Shown piece after piece: positions 36,001-47,967 of a stretch of DNA of 64,000 bases. This DNA is from Rostratula benghalensis. Lineage: Eukaryota > Chordata > Aves > Charadriiformes > Rostratulidae. The translations under genes were made by a program, and so were the position numbers. Each line of letters begins with the position of its first letter. The stretch's first letter is position 1. The notes beneath the pieces are model-generated. The model had not been told where the DNA came from and ran no database searches. It saw nothing but the letters and a program-made list of their open reading frames with translations. The DNA is taken from NCBI GenBank assembly GCA_013399305.1, contig VXAI01000049.1, forward strand, positions 457,395 through 521,394, written 5' to 3'.

Positions 36001-37668
36001 AGGTGCTCTCTTTGTGTGTCAGTTCCTCCACCCTCTGGTTACTCTGAAGTTTCCCGCGGAAATGCCTTGGACGTTCCTAGCCGAGCGCCTTGCTGTCTTA
36101 CACAGCCTGGCTGAGTCTCATGGAAGAGAAGAGGCCGCTGGTGTAGCCCTCTGCCATGACTCTGGTTTTCAGACAGGAGACAGGGAAAAGTGAAAACATC
36201 TCCCTGCTATCACAGGGCATGCCCCAGCGCAGTAGCTGCGCTTTGACTTACTGTTTTCAGTGGCTCAGAATGATGGGAGACTCTCTGGCTGCCAAAGAGG
36301 AAAAATATCTGGAGGAATCATGGGTACTGGAATGTTTGAGATGATTTTGGGGGTGGGAAGTTAGTTTTCATTAGTTTTCTGAATGGTGCTTGCATTTTTT
36401 TTGAATGCTTGGCTGCTATGCAGTCTAGAAGTGTGATTTGATGTTGATGTTTCTTTTAGAAATTTACTATTGGTAGGTTTTCTTTGAATAAATTGCCTGG
36501 CTTTTTTTTTTTTTTTTTTTTTCCTGCTGCTTCTTTTTCCTTTTAGCAAGATTGACATTTATTTTTCATATAGGAAGATTTTGGACCTTAATACCATATT
36601 CTCTGTAAACTAACCAAAGCAGTGGGTGAACAGGCAGTGCCTGGCTTACTGCAGAAAAACTTAATGTTGACTGCAATAGAGGCCTGTGCCATTTTCTCTT
36701 TCTCTCACATCCTGTGAATTGCCTTGGTGGTTGTACAGTTGTTGTTTTACCACTTACTATTAAAGAAATTGAGTTAAGTGGGTTGCCTTGAAACCTTAGT
36801 TAATGTAGCCAGAAAAAGGGGTGGGTAGGGAAAGGAAAATTAGGAGAACTGGAGAGGGGAAAGGTGTGTGTGTGTGTGTGAAGTAGAAGAGATTAAGAGA
36901 TTAGAGCAAATAGGTTGTACTGGACAAGATGTGCTGTAGATATGACTTCTTGTGTGAACAGTAGCAAGGCTTATTTAAAGAAAAAAACCCAACAAAACAC
37001 TACAAAACACAACAAAACCCATACAGACATACACAGTAGATGACATACTGAAATTCCAACTAATGCCAAAGCCCTTGTTATTGAACTGCTGACCTAAAGA
37101 GCACTCAGCCCTAGTGCTCATAATGAAGCCATTAAATAAGCTACAGAAAAACTTCTGTGTTCCGTGGCTTTGTCTGTTCCTGGTGGTGTTCCAGTGCAGA
37201 TGAAAACAAAATGACACAGGCATGATGCAGACTCAATGGGAGGATCGTCTCTTTCAACGGGAACGGCAGAGATTTGTGCAAACTGGAGGGCTTCAGAAAC
37301 ATGCCAAGTCAGGTGAGGGGCAGCACTTGACTGAGCCATTCTAATACTGTCTGGTGCTGGACTGGAATGGTGAAGGGATAACTTCCTAATAGTTACACGT
37401 GTATAATATGGAATGCAGAACCTTCTTTCCAGTAGAAAGCAGTCAGGGATTCATGCACAAGAATTATTTCAGACAACTCTGTTATTGTCCTGGAGTCTAA
37501 TATATGGTAGAGCTTTGGCAATTCTAACTTACTGTCAGTCTTAACTACAAGAAGTTTTCTTCTGTAGTCACAGAAAGACAAAGTTGGCAGCAGAATTGGA
37601 TCTGAATCCTATTTATACATTGAGTCTTGTTTATCTGTTTGAATGCTTATTCATTCTGTTATTTTTAG
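33066..37668 (+). other. AKTIP: AKTIP intron 1
   Basis: A 4.6-kb intron in the 5' UTR. It contains a CR1 3' fragment (33856-34012), a perfect 10-bp inverted repeat at 35678-35705, C/A-rich tracts at 35858-35890 and 36979-37020, a long poly-T at about 36503-36522 and a short (GT)n at about 36864-36881. No exon is seen inside. Confidence 0.6.
33856..34012 (+). mobile_element. CR1 LINE 3' fragment (sense), in AKTIP intron 1
   Basis: CR1 blocks in order: GAGAGGTTGTGGAGTCTCCT, a GGAGATATTCAAAACCTGCC block, GGACTGGGTGAGCTTTCAAG and GTCCCTTCCAATCCCTGAG. The end is ATTCTGTGATTCTGA. Confidence 0.95.
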
Positions 37669-37783
37669 GCTGAAAACCAGAGAAGCCGAGGACACTCTGA
37701 AGACACTGAAAAGTTCCAGTGCTTTGTTTGGAATACACGTTATGAACCCTTTCTGGAGCATGTCTACAGGTTCTGTGCGCAAG
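37669..37783 (+). other. AKTIP: AKTIP exon 2 (5' UTR plus first 14 codons)
   Basis: A TATTTTTAG acceptor ends at 37668. No ATG precedes the start at 37742, which sits in a GTTATGA context with a purine at -3. The coding part, [14 protein letters not shown], matches the vertebrate AKTIP N terminus. The donor AAG|GTAGAT is at 37784. A second in-frame ATG is codon 7. Confidence 0.9.
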
Positions 37784-40700
37784 GTAGATATGTAATGAAT
37801 GCATGCCTTAAGGTGTTAATATGCATTGAGGGGTGGTAGCAGTTCTGGAAAAGACCATCAGACGATCTACAAGTGCAGTTGGGGTGTGTGTTTTATGCTG
37901 AGAATTGTGATCATGGTTAATCAAAGCATAAGCTACCTTGGAGCTACGTTAACTGGAATGTGCCTGTGGATGCAGTCTGCTCCAGAATTTGTTGACTGTT
38001 CTTATCTGAAGCATCTCTGAGTAGGATAGATGAAGTAACTTGCTCAAATAGCTGAAACATTTTTTTCTTAGGACATTGTTTACTGTCTTCCCCAGAGCTT
38101 AGCCAGGTATTGCATGTGCAGTGAGCATTGACAAAACTGTGCCTCCAGAATGCTATTGCTAGTTTATATTGTGTGTATAAAAGTGTGATACTTCTCAGGT
38201 TAATCACTTCTCAGGTGTTCAGTGCCAGGGCAAATTTTATCTCTTTGTTGATGAGGCTTGTGAGATCAGTGTTGTTACTGGTCCGAGTTCTCAAACACTT
38301 TGAAGCACTACGGACTAAATCATGCCTTCAGTTTCACCATGACTGGCCTAATCACAAGTCTGTAGCCTGCAGGTTTGTCTTGGCTCTCTGTGGAATGATT
38401 CTGAGGTGTGAACATAATTCAGTGTTCTCTAGCAATGTGTCAGTTACCAATTGAGTAGAAAAGCTTTTTTAGTTTTTTTGTTAGTTTTTAATAAAATACA
38501 GTATAAGCATGAAAAAGTTGCTGTAGCAAAACTGTTTAGACAGGGCTTGATACCTCTGCCAGACTGTGAATCCCCCACAGTGGGAATGGGTTCCAAGTGG
38601 GATGTTGGGGTCTTAGGCACAGGCAGGAGGTGAAATATGTGGAGTTTTCTGTAGAAAGTTCTTACTTCATTGCAGCTTTACTACACTATTTCTAGACTTA
38701 GGAGTATTTAAAATGCAAGGATGCTTGTCAGTGGAAGTGATTTATCTTGATGCAGTGTGTGCTAGAAATAGATTGACTTCTAAGCTGATGTTATATACAG
38801 TCTGGTTCCAGTTTCTAAATAAATGTAAGACTCCTTAAGCATTTGTCCTAATCGGCAGATTTCCTATCCAGCATTGATCATTTCTGTACTTGTAGGCTAG
38901 GTTTGATTGAATAAAAGTCTATTTAAGAACAAAACACAAAGAGACAGCCTCCACCTCCCCATAGTCAATAGAACACTGAAACCCAAGATACGTTTGTTCC
39001 ACTGGACAAACTTGCAATTACCAAGGTTGGATTTAAACCTGTGATAAAATACATTCCTATGTTAAAGTGCTTATGAAATATGGCCTGAAATCTCACGGTT
39101 CTCTTTGAATCTAACAGAGACCTGATGCTGAAGAGAAAACTTTGAGTGGAGAGCTGCGAACCAGTCCTCTGCGAGCCTCTACGAAGAAGCAGTTGCCTTC
39201 TATTCCAAAGAATGCTGTGCCAATAACTAAACCTGCTTCCCCTGCTGCGTCATCCCAGTCGACAAATGGAACACATGCTTCTTATGGACCTTTTTATTTG
39301 GAGTATTCCCTCCTTGCAGAATTGTAAGTTTTCACATTTGTCTTTTTTTAGGTCACTGGGCTTTTGCTTCATCAGGAAGACCGTGCAAAGATCTAGTTCT
39401 TGCATGGCATCTTTGCCTTAGTTGTTGAAGAATTCTTTTTCTGGAGCAGCAGTCTCAATCTCTTGAGGTAGCAGGGGAGAGGGGAATGAGATGAGGGTGT
39501 GCTTAGATAAAATTCTCTGAATTTGTGTATTTCTCAGTCTTCAAGTAAACACATTTTGGGTTTAGGCATCTTGACCAGTTACTGTAAGAGCTTTTTGGTC
39601 AGAAATACCAAATTTTTAAAATAGAAGCAAGCAGGTGCCTGCTGGGAAGATGGTTATGATTGTATGGTACTGTCTAATGGGGTTAGGTTGTGGGACCTTC
39701 CTTGAGTTGAACGCCACCTGAGATGGCTTATTAAATGGGTGTTAGAAAGACTATGTTCTTTCTTTTAGTGTGATTTAAATAGGATTCCTTGTATCAATCA
39801 CATTTGATCCCCTTAGTGACTTGTTGGCTGCTGTGGGGGCATACAAATCTCTATTTGTCTGCAAAACTTTCTTGTTATATAAGGCTAAATAAACTATTTT
39901 ATGCTACAAAGCTGAAGGGACTTCCTCTGTAACAGACGTGCTGGATTCTCAAGTATGTAGTGCCTTGTGGAATGAAATCCCTGGAGTCCTTATGCAACAC
40001 TGAGTCTCAATGGTTGCATTTAACCATTAAATTGAAAGTGAGAACTCTTAAAACTGTTTGTTTGTTTGTTTCAGGGCACTGACCCTGACTTCTTAGTTCA
40101 AGGAACATGTTTTTCTTCTGCAGCATGTAAAAATTTATTGGTTCCATACTGTGAACTCCTCTAGCTTAACAAATTCATTATTAGGGAAATAATAATGAAA
40201 ATTATGGAAGTCGTATGCAGAGACCTGTGTTACTGTTGCTCTAATATTATTGTTCATTTGTGCAAGCATGAGGATGTCAATTTACTGGGCCTGTATGGAG
40301 TAAATAATGTGGGTTATCATTTACAGTGTTCAGTAGAATCTGCACAGCATGCAACTGCAGCTGGTTAAACTTATGAGCAACTTCTTTTGTTCGTTGATTT
40401 AAAAAATAGTAAAAATAGCACGGTTTTCCCCACCAGTAGGGTTGATTATCAGATGGGCTAGGGAGAGATAGAAACTCTTAATGCACTGGTCATTGATGAC
40501 TGGAGGCCATGGCTGGATTATGATTAGAAGAAGTGAAATAGCAAATAATGCAAGTTTGGGAAAATTACTCGGTTCATCCTGTTAATGAGAAGCCTTGAAT
40601 CACTTGATCCAGCTCCCCAGTATACCCTGCTTCTTCCCTGTCCTTTTTATTCTCGGTTACTTTGTCAGTTGCCTGTCAGTGTAATTTGTTTGACCTGCAG

Positions 40701-43700
40701 GGCAGGTTTATCTGAAACTGAAAAACTACTTGTTTAAAATTGAAGTGAAAGCTTTGGCCACATTTCAACTGGTAGTAAGTTTGAGAAGCCACCCCTTGTT
40801 AAGCTATAGGCAGTACATTTTGGGTCTACTGTTGTCAGCTTGCTGTAGTTTTAGTGTACTTGTGGAGGTGTTCTAAATGCTGACTCTAATTGCAGTACCT
40901 TGGTTGTAAAGCAGAAATTGCCAGGTGTCTACGTGCAGCCGTCCTACCGATCAGCATTAAGTAAGTTTAAACAATTTTAATTTTTTTAATGTATACATTT
41001 TTTTCTTAATTTCTTTCACTGAAGCAAACTTTCTCGCTTGCAGTGTGGTTTGGTGTAATATTCATAAGACATGGGCTCTACCAGGATGGTGTGTTTAAAT
41101 TTACTGTCTATATTCCTGATAATTACCCAGATGGAGACTGCCCGGTAAGTGCTTGTGTGCGTCTTGGATTTTTCTTCTTTTCTGTTTTTTTTTAAGTATG
41201 GCTTTTTGTTAAAGCTAACATACCAATTAGCTTCTCATTTCCTTAAAGTAGTTTTGTTCACTTGACTGGGCTCATTTGCGATGTCTTGTTTGTATTTCAT
41301 ACACCTGTGGAAGAACTGTGTTGCTGTGATTACTGAGGCTGACATAGAGTGAGTTTCATGAGGTTGAACACATGAGGAGTGTTAAGTAATCAGCCACTTC
41401 TGTGCCTCAACTCTTGATCTGCCACTTCATTGGCGAGGAAGTTAACATTGAAACACTTAAACAAGTGTTCAAGTTCTGAGTGGCAATATAATGGAACATA
41501 AAATCCAGGCACCTGTGCTGTAATTGCTGTAGCACTGCAGGATTTATTGCCCGTCTGCCTTCTGAATTACATTGGAACAAAGAAGTAAATGAACTTGATG
41601 AGGAAAGTGGTGAAACAAAGGGAGGGGGACATAAATAGTGTTACCTTCCATCTCTCCTTTCTGTTTTTCTCTTTAGCCTAGAGTATCCCAGTTATTACAT
41701 CATTAATAAAAATAATAAAGTTGTGGCAATCTGACTCTCCGAGCAGAGCAGCTGGCCTTCTTGGCCAAACTTCTATAAGAGGAAGACCAGGGGCTGTGGG
41801 TGTGTGTAACTGCTGGAACTGAGAACAAGTTGCTGTGTCAGGAAGCTGTCTGCTTGGTGTCAGGTTTTGTGTAAAGCTGTCGCCTTTAAAAGGACAGAAA
41901 TAGTAGGAAACTGTTTTTTACAAAGATTAGGCTTCAGTGTCTCTCATACAGCCCTCGTTCTTTTGCAAGCTTAGGGCTTCTTGTGGAAACCAAGTTTTCT
42001 TCTGGAAGAAGGCACAAGCACCAGAGGAAATTAGTTCACTTAAAAATGCGTAGGATAAAAAAAGTACTGATTCTAGCTCAAGTGTGTAAAAAAACCCTTT
42101 TGGTCACAAATTGCTAAACTAGAAAAACTCCTTTAATCTGATCTTATCTGATATTATTACCTGTGTTGGCACCAGTGCTTTGTGCAGTTAGCTGGATTAG
42201 TTTCCTGATTCGGTGATAAGCATGTAAGAGAGGACAAGACTCTGCGTGTAATGGGGGTGTGTTGGGTTACAGTTTCACAGCTGGTACAAATCACTTCAAG
42301 TTTCTTTCCTTTAATATGGTAACAATTAATTAGTGTTTGGAAGCCACATCTGACTGACCTTCACCCAGTGGTTTTAACACAAGGATTGAAGTTGGCATAA
42401 TGAATTTCTTTTTTCTAATGCAGCGCTTGGTTTTTGATCTGCCTGTCTTCCATCCGCTAGTAGATCCTTTATCTGGTGAACTGGATGTGAAGAGGGCATT
42501 TGCCAAATGGAGGTTAGTGGTAACACATTGGTGTATAATTTGAAAGAAGTTTGTTCCTTTCTTCATGGTGCTTTATTCTTTTTAGGCGAAACCATAATCA
42601 CATATGGCAAGTGTTAATGTACGCCCGCAGAGTCTTCTACAAGATTGATACAACTAGTCCTCTGAACCCTGAGGCTGCAGTGCTGTAAGTGTCTTCCATG
42701 TGTATGGACGTGGTCTCTTAAGAGATTTTGGCATAGACTTGCAGAAATGAGAGATTTATAAAATTGTTTATCAGTTCACAGCCTCTGCCTCCAGAGTTGG
42801 TTGCACGAGGAAGTAGAGTCAGGGCTTTGCCAAGTCTGTCAGTGCTTCTAGAGCCAACCTGTGCCTCCTTACAACTACTTACCATTACTTCTCTCTTGCA
42901 GGTATGAAAAAGATATTCAGCTGTTCAAAAGTAAAGTGGTGGACAGTGTCAAACTATGCAGCAGTCATTTATTTGATCAACCCAAAATAGAGGATCCCTA
43001 TGCAATCGTGTAAGCACCAGAGCAAGTTCACTGTGTCATAATGTTTTGAGAACAAGTGTGGGTATAGTTGTTGATTTCGGGCCTTTCTCCACCAAGTTGC
43101 CTGAGCTGCTTTTTCTTACATTTATAGCAATACTTTGAATATTCCTACCTTTGCTTCTTTCTGTTTAATATTGAGTGAATCTTAAATATAATCAGATGCT
43201 CGTGTTTACTGTTTTTTCGCTAAACAACCAAGATTTAAACAAACCTTTCAACAAAACCCTAAAAAAAACCCCAAAACAAAGAAAGGGTCCCACCTCCCTC
43301 AGGTAGAGGTACTCATGGAGTAAATACTGCTTTCAAGCTCTCCTGAACTCAAGTTGCATGCTGTATTTGTATTTGGTCATACTTCTTAAATACTTGTAAG
43401 CTTTGGAGGATGGTGCAGACAGCTCCCTAGTGACTGTGAGCAGTATTTCATGTAGCACCTGCTGAATTGCCAGCTGTCATTGCAAACAAAAATGAAAACC
43501 TAAATATTTCTTTGTTGAAAAGATCTGTGACAACATGAATTTAATTCTTCTCTGTATGTTTTAACACTGAAAACTCAGACTCATAGTTTACTTGAAATTA
43601 AACAAACTAAACTTAGGAAAATTGCTGCCTTCTGCTCTGTCTATGCTGTGCTTCGCAAAAATGCCAAGTTAAAAGGTAACTATACTTTCTTCTTAGTTTT

Positions 43701-46646
43701 TCTCCATGGAATCCAGCTATACATGATGAAGCTAGAGAGAAGATGTTGACTCAGAAGGTATGAGCAAAGTCCAGGTTCTCACTGCAGAAAGGGTTTATTG
43801 CTGGATAAGGGAGGAAAGATTCTGTGTGAGGAACCTGTACTAGACAGACCTTATTCCACCCCTCTTCTGGATCAGCAGGCATGCTGAAACTAATTAAGCA
43901 GTTATGTCACTTCTCTAACTCCAGTGTGTTAAGCAATTAATCGTTTAGCCAGCTAGAGAGCTTTGTCAGTGCAATCGTTGGCACACTTGGCAGATTTTTG
44001 GGATTTTTGTTTAGCTATGGAAGGGAGGGGAAAGGGTATTTGCTGATTGCCTGTTAGCTTGTCCTGCACTTGCCGTGGTCGCTGCCACTTCTGCGTAACC
44101 TCACAGTCCCCAACCTCTTTGTTCTCTCCTGTTGAGAGATCTTTCACCACTGAATCAAAGCTTCAGGGTTTCCTTCTCATTCCAAACTCGTTGAAGCCAT
44201 GCAAGCCAAGTGCCTTGCTTGCATCTCTAGTGCAGACAACATTAGCTAATGGAACAGCGCTTGGAGTTACTTCTGTCACAAAGAATGTGTTGGTTCATAC
44301 AGCTTTCACCCGAGCAACACCTTTGGGTTTGAGGTTGGAGGGTGTCTGGGGTTTTGGGTTTTTTTTGTTTGGTTGGTTTTGTTTGGTTTTGTTGGTTTGG
44401 GTTTTTTTTTTTTTAATTATTTCTTTGCACTTGACTAGAGCTGCCACATTGTGGGTCTGCACTGAGTGACATGACAAGTCAATGCACCTGCAGTGCCTGG
44501 GGATTCTGAAAGAGTGGTTTGCTCATCTGGCAAGGCACCCTGAATATTTTAGTTACTGCCTTGGGCTTCTTGCAATAGAGCTGTGGTGTGGGTTACTGCT
44601 TTTTTTGTAATAAAAAAAATATTAAAAAAAAAATTATTTTTTTTTTTTGGCCAGTCCAACTGTCAGTCTTTCTCACTGCAAGCTTCAACTGGTGTTCTTG
44701 CATGGTTTCTAGCATGAATGAGGTTTTTACATTGGTCTGAATACAGTATGCTGTCTGTAAGCTCAGCGTAGCCATGTTCCCAGCTTCCAGGGTCACAGCA
44801 GGGCATGAGATGAGGTGGCCTTTCTCCAGCCTTAGAACACACAGGAAAGTATTTTGATTAGATTATAACTTCTTAGTGCTCTTATAAAAACTTTTAAAGT
44901 ACTTTTGACTCTTTCCTCCCCCTCCCCCTGGCTTTCTTCTTCATTCTCCACCTCCTCCTTTCTTATCCCTTAAATCTAAGACTTAATGAGAAAGAACAGG
45001 TTGAGGTGCTTGAAATGGAAGGCATGTGATGTCTCAGAGACTGATAGCCACAGGTATGGCAATGTAATGCCAGTGATGACTTCTCATTCATCCTTTTTCT
45101 CTGGAGATGCATCTTAATTTCTTTCTAAGTGAAAGCTAACATCTTTAACTACTTCATGGATGGTACTCTAGTCGCTTGAGTAGTTTGTTGATAGCAGGAA
45201 TGGCCAAATTTCTATGCCTTAGGAGATTTGTTCCAAAATGTGAGTGTAGCTGAGAACGTTCTTTTCCTTTCCTGTAAAAGGAAGTTCCCTAATCACGTAT
45301 CTGGTCTTTCCTTTCTTCTGAAACCCTGGATCCTTGTTGTTTATTACCTGTGTAATTCCTGTGCCGTGGGAAACAACTAGCCCATTCTGGACCTGTAGCC
45401 CAGGGAAGGCTGTCATGCCCCAGGATGCCTACCATGTCCCAGGTCCCTACTGAGCCCATGGCTTTTGCTAGATGATGTCCCATGTGCAGCAGGTGACAGG
45501 AGGTGCCCCTCTGCCAGGCTCAAGCCCAACCCATCCCTGTTGTCTGTTGTGTTATAGCAATTCCACATGCAGTGCCACCTTCCACACAAAACTGGTGAGG
45601 GACTGAAGTGCAGGTTCAGTTTTCTTGCTGACTTAATTTACTTTGTCAGTGGCTTCCCATGGTATGATGAAGTCTACTCATGCAATTATCCTGTTCCACA
45701 ACTCGGTACATCATTCCAGGTGTGATGTAGTTGGCATACATCTGATCTGCTGAGCTGGTACAGGGTAGAAGCAGGGCCAGTTCCTGGGTTGCAAAAATTC
45801 CACAAGCTATTCTGTTTCTTTGACCTGCTAGAGTAGGTATCTAATTTACTCATCTTCTTAAACTGTTTTAAGTTGCACCTTTCTCCCTCAGCTTGAAGCT
45901 TTTTTTTTTTTTGTCTCTAAATTGCAAGTGAGTGTCAAATGTTCATTGCATTGTGTTGGGTAAAATTATTTACTCCTGAAAGATTTAACAGTGATAAATG
46001 CCTAGGGAAGAGAAGGACTATCCTTGGAAAATATTAAGGAAGGCCATGGTGTATAGCCAAGGTATCAGTTGTGATGCTGGCTTGTTAATTTGCATGCAGG
46101 AGCCTCCAGCGGGGTGGAGAGCTCCCCCGTGTGTACCCCGCATGGCCAGGTAGTGTGGCACATGGAGTTAGTGTCAGGCCAGTCCCAGAAGTGCTTTGAC
46201 TTGTTTCTGTAGAACCCGGAGATTTGGCAAACAGCACTGAAGTGAATGGTGCTGGGCTGTGGCCTCTGGGCAGAAAGCACTCTTCAGACATGATCCTAGA
46301 ATCCTTACGGTGTGAGAGCACACCGCAGCACGTGAACTAAGTCACTGAAATTCTCCTGCAACGTCAGGCTGCCACACAGGTTCCTGGAAGTGAAGCGAGT
46401 AGCCATGTTACTGTTCTCTTGGAGGAAATGGTTCTAGTCTCTTTTATGCTTGTAAGTGGATGGTACACGGGTGGGGAGGGACTGAGGAGGGTTTGTGGTA
46501 TGCAATATTTCTGACTTTAACTCTCTTCTGCCTAGAAGAAGCCAGAAGAGCAGCACTGCAAAAGCATGCACGTTTCTGGCCTGTCGTGGGTGAAGCCTGG
46601 CTCGGTTCAGCCGTTCAGCAAAGAAGAGAAGACGATGCCAACTTAG
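37742..46646 (+). CDS. AKTIP: AKT-interacting protein (FTS), inactive E2 variant; whole coding span
   Basis: Nine coding exons join to 882 nt and encode 293 residues: 37742-37783, 39118-39323, 40896-40960, 41044-41144, 42424-42512, 42586-42684, 42902-43009, 43697-43757 and 46536-46646. Phases agree at every GT-AG junction. The product is AKTIP/FTS, a ubiquitin E2-like (UEV) protein. The UBC fold spans about residues 78-225. Around HPLVDP (148-153) and GELDV (156-160), the catalytic cysteine expected after the HPN-type motif is absent, so it should not conjugate ubiquitin. Known roles of the family are the FTS-Hook-FHIP complex in dynein-linked vesicle transport, AKT1 binding and telomere maintenance. 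The N-terminal 75 residues are Ser/Pro/Lys-rich and probably disordered. There is no truncation or frameshift. The gene is tail to tail with RBL2, as in mammals. Confidence 0.97.
37784..39117 (+). other. AKTIP: AKTIP intron 2
   Basis: A 1.3-kb intron with no recognised repeat, exon or small RNA. Confidence 0.6.
39118..39323 (+). CDS. AKTIP: AKTIP exon 3 (residues 15-83)
   Basis: Acceptor CTAACAG, donor TT|GTAAGT. It encodes the variable linker ([19 protein letters not shown]), the conserved [11 protein letters not shown] block, and [17 protein letters not shown] at the start of the UBC fold. Confidence 0.96.
39324..40895 (+). other. AKTIP: AKTIP intron 3
   Basis: A 1.6-kb intron with a short GTTT run at about 40059. 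Nothing else is recognised. Confidence 0.6.
40896..40960 (+). CDS. AKTIP: AKTIP exon 4 (residues 83-105)
   Basis: Acceptor ATTGCAG, donor TTAA|GTAAGT. It encodes [21 protein letters not shown], the first strands of the E2-like fold. The following intron is only 83 bp. Confidence 0.96.
41044..41144 (+). CDS. AKTIP: AKTIP exon 5 (residues 105-138)
   Basis: Acceptor CTTGCAG, donor CCCG|GTAAGT. It encodes [20 protein letters not shown] and [13 protein letters not shown], with the E2-like beta sheet and YPxxxP-type loop. Confidence 0.96.
41145..42423 (+). other. AKTIP: AKTIP intron 5
   Basis: A 1.3-kb intron. No exon, repeat family or small RNA is recognised. Confidence 0.6.
42424..42512 (+). 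CDS. AKTIP: AKTIP exon 6 (residues 139-168), pseudo-active site
   Basis: Acceptor TAATGCAG, donor GGAG|GTTAGT. It contains [18 protein letters not shown], where active E2 enzymes have HPN and the catalytic cysteine. Neither the Asn of HPN nor the Cys is present. The next intron is only 73 bp. Confidence 0.96.
42586..42684 (+). CDS. AKTIP: AKTIP exon 7 (residues 168-201)
   Basis: Acceptor TTTTTAG, donor TGCT|GTAAGT. It encodes [19 protein letters not shown] and [13 protein letters not shown], the C-terminal helical part of the E2-like fold. Confidence 0.96.
42902..43009 (+). CDS. AKTIP: AKTIP exon 8 (residues 201-237)
   Basis: Acceptor CTTGCAG, donor ATCGT|GTAAGC. It encodes [20 protein letters not shown] and [12 protein letters not shown]. 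Read-through would hit TAA at once, so splicing here is needed for the C terminus. Confidence 0.95.
43697..43757 (+). CDS. AKTIP: AKTIP exon 9 (residues 237-257)
   Basis: Acceptor TTCTTAG, donor GAAG|GTATGA. It encodes [20 protein letters not shown], next to the region reported to bind Hook proteins. Confidence 0.95.
43758..46535 (+). other. AKTIP: AKTIP intron 9
   Basis: A 2.8-kb intron with a G/T-rich tract at 44339-44416, an A/T-rich run at about 44605-44650 and a poly-T at about 45900. No exon is seen inside it. Confidence 0.6.
46536..46646 (+). CDS. AKTIP: AKTIP exon 10 (residues 258-293, stop)
   Basis: The acceptor CTGCCTAG is followed by AAGAAGCC, forming a TAGAAG tandem (NAGNAG) acceptor. 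Using the first AG gives 293 residues. Using the next gives 292, the length I remember for human AKTIP. It encodes [20 protein letters not shown] and [16 protein letters not shown], then TAG at 46644-46646. Confidence 0.94.
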   Translation, partial: KKPEEQHCKSMHVSGLSWVKPGSVQPFSKEEKTMPT

Positions 46647-47475
46647 CTCTTCGGGACTGTGGTGCACGAAACACTTTCTGTGGGTGGAGGGAATGTAATG
46701 GAGGGAGAAACAGCAAAGCAGCAGTTTCACCTTGACTACGGATTAGTACGAGCTGAATGGTAGCAGTGACTCCAGTAAACCTGTTCAATGGATTACTGAC
46801 TCTTAAAGTTTTGCATATGCATTAGGTTTTAAAGGCTTGCCTGGAGTTTGGAAGTCTCTCTAGAACACTGCAGTACTTCTACCAGAAGACTGTCTAGGGT
46901 GGGTTAATTCCTCAGGGCTCTGAAATGCCTGGAGGTTTTGGGTTGGTTTTTAAGCTTTTATTTTTTCCCTCCAGGAATAGCAAATTTTTTTTTAATTTTA
47001 TTTTTTTTTTAATCTTAAATGACTGGCAGGAATATTATCAGGAAATATGATGCCAGAGGTAAGCTGTGTTCATGTAAACTAATATAGCAGAGTTAAACAC
47101 TATATTTAATGGTTTTAAATACTTTGGTTTCTATTGTAAATATAAGAGGATTTGAAATTGTAAATAGACGGTTCGTTGACGCCATTTAGCACTTTCCAGA
47201 GATAAAGCTGGGGATGATGTATGATGTATTATTGATTTGTAAATGGATATTGTCACTAAAGCACACATTAGTCTGACGGGGTGAAAGCGGAATGTCGGAC
47301 TTGTTGGACTTTTATTACGTAAACACTACAATCAAAGCTTTTAATGGTGGTCTCCTGAGCTAATAAAGTCTTAGAGGGTTTTAGATTCCCTAGGTGTCTA
47401 GGGGATTGCTTAGGATAGCTTGACTAATGTGTGGTCATAGTGACATCTTAAAATAAAAAGAAGCCGTGATCTTGC
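46647..47475 (+). other. AKTIP: AKTIP 3' UTR
   Basis: Sequence from the stop to the second AATAAA. It carries two Pumilio-type TGTAAATA motifs (47135-47142 and 47159-47166) and two poly(A) signals. The end is inferred as about 18 bases after the second signal. Confidence 0.75.
47362..47457 (+). terminator. AKTIP: AKTIP poly(A) signals (two AATAAA)
   Basis: AATAAA occurs at 47362-47367 and 47452-47457. The second is followed by a GT/CT-rich stretch (CTGTCTGTCTGTTGT, near 47488-47502) that fits a downstream element, so it is the stronger candidate. Confidence 0.7.
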
Positions 47476-47876
47476 TTTTGTCCCTCTGTCTGTCTGTTGT
47501 ACATGTCTGTTGTAGCAAAGACTGGAGCTGGAATGGACCTGGCTACATCAGTACTTGCTGCATGTATGTCCAGGATGGTGTGTACATCAGTTAAATGGGA
47601 TTGGTTAAATAACAGTTTGTTCCACATAGGGGAAACCCTTTCTAAAGCATGTGTGAGCTCAGGACAGCACCTTCTACTTTTCACAAGAGTTTTCCTAATG
47701 TGGCATAATACCTTATTGCTTCCTAGCAGGATTGTGCTATCAAAAGCTGGGCTGCTTTTCCTTTGGCTCCTCATACCTGTGCAGATGGCAATAATGCAAC
47801 CCCTACTGTCTAGCAGTGACAGGTAGCAGTGACTTCCTATCTAAAGGTGATGTGGGCAGTGCTGGGCTGTGTGGGT

Positions 47877-47967
47877 TGTCTTTTGTCGGGTTTTTTGGTT
47901 TTTTTGGGGTGGGGTTTTGTGTTTTTTTTTTGTTTGTTTGTTTGGTTTTTGTCTTTTGTTTTTTTCT
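47877..47967 (+). repeat. G/T-rich low-complexity tract
   Basis: About 90 bases of nearly pure T and G just downstream of the AKTIP poly(A) site, with GGTTTTTTTGGGGTGGGG and TTTGTTTGTTTG blocks. Confidence 0.7.
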
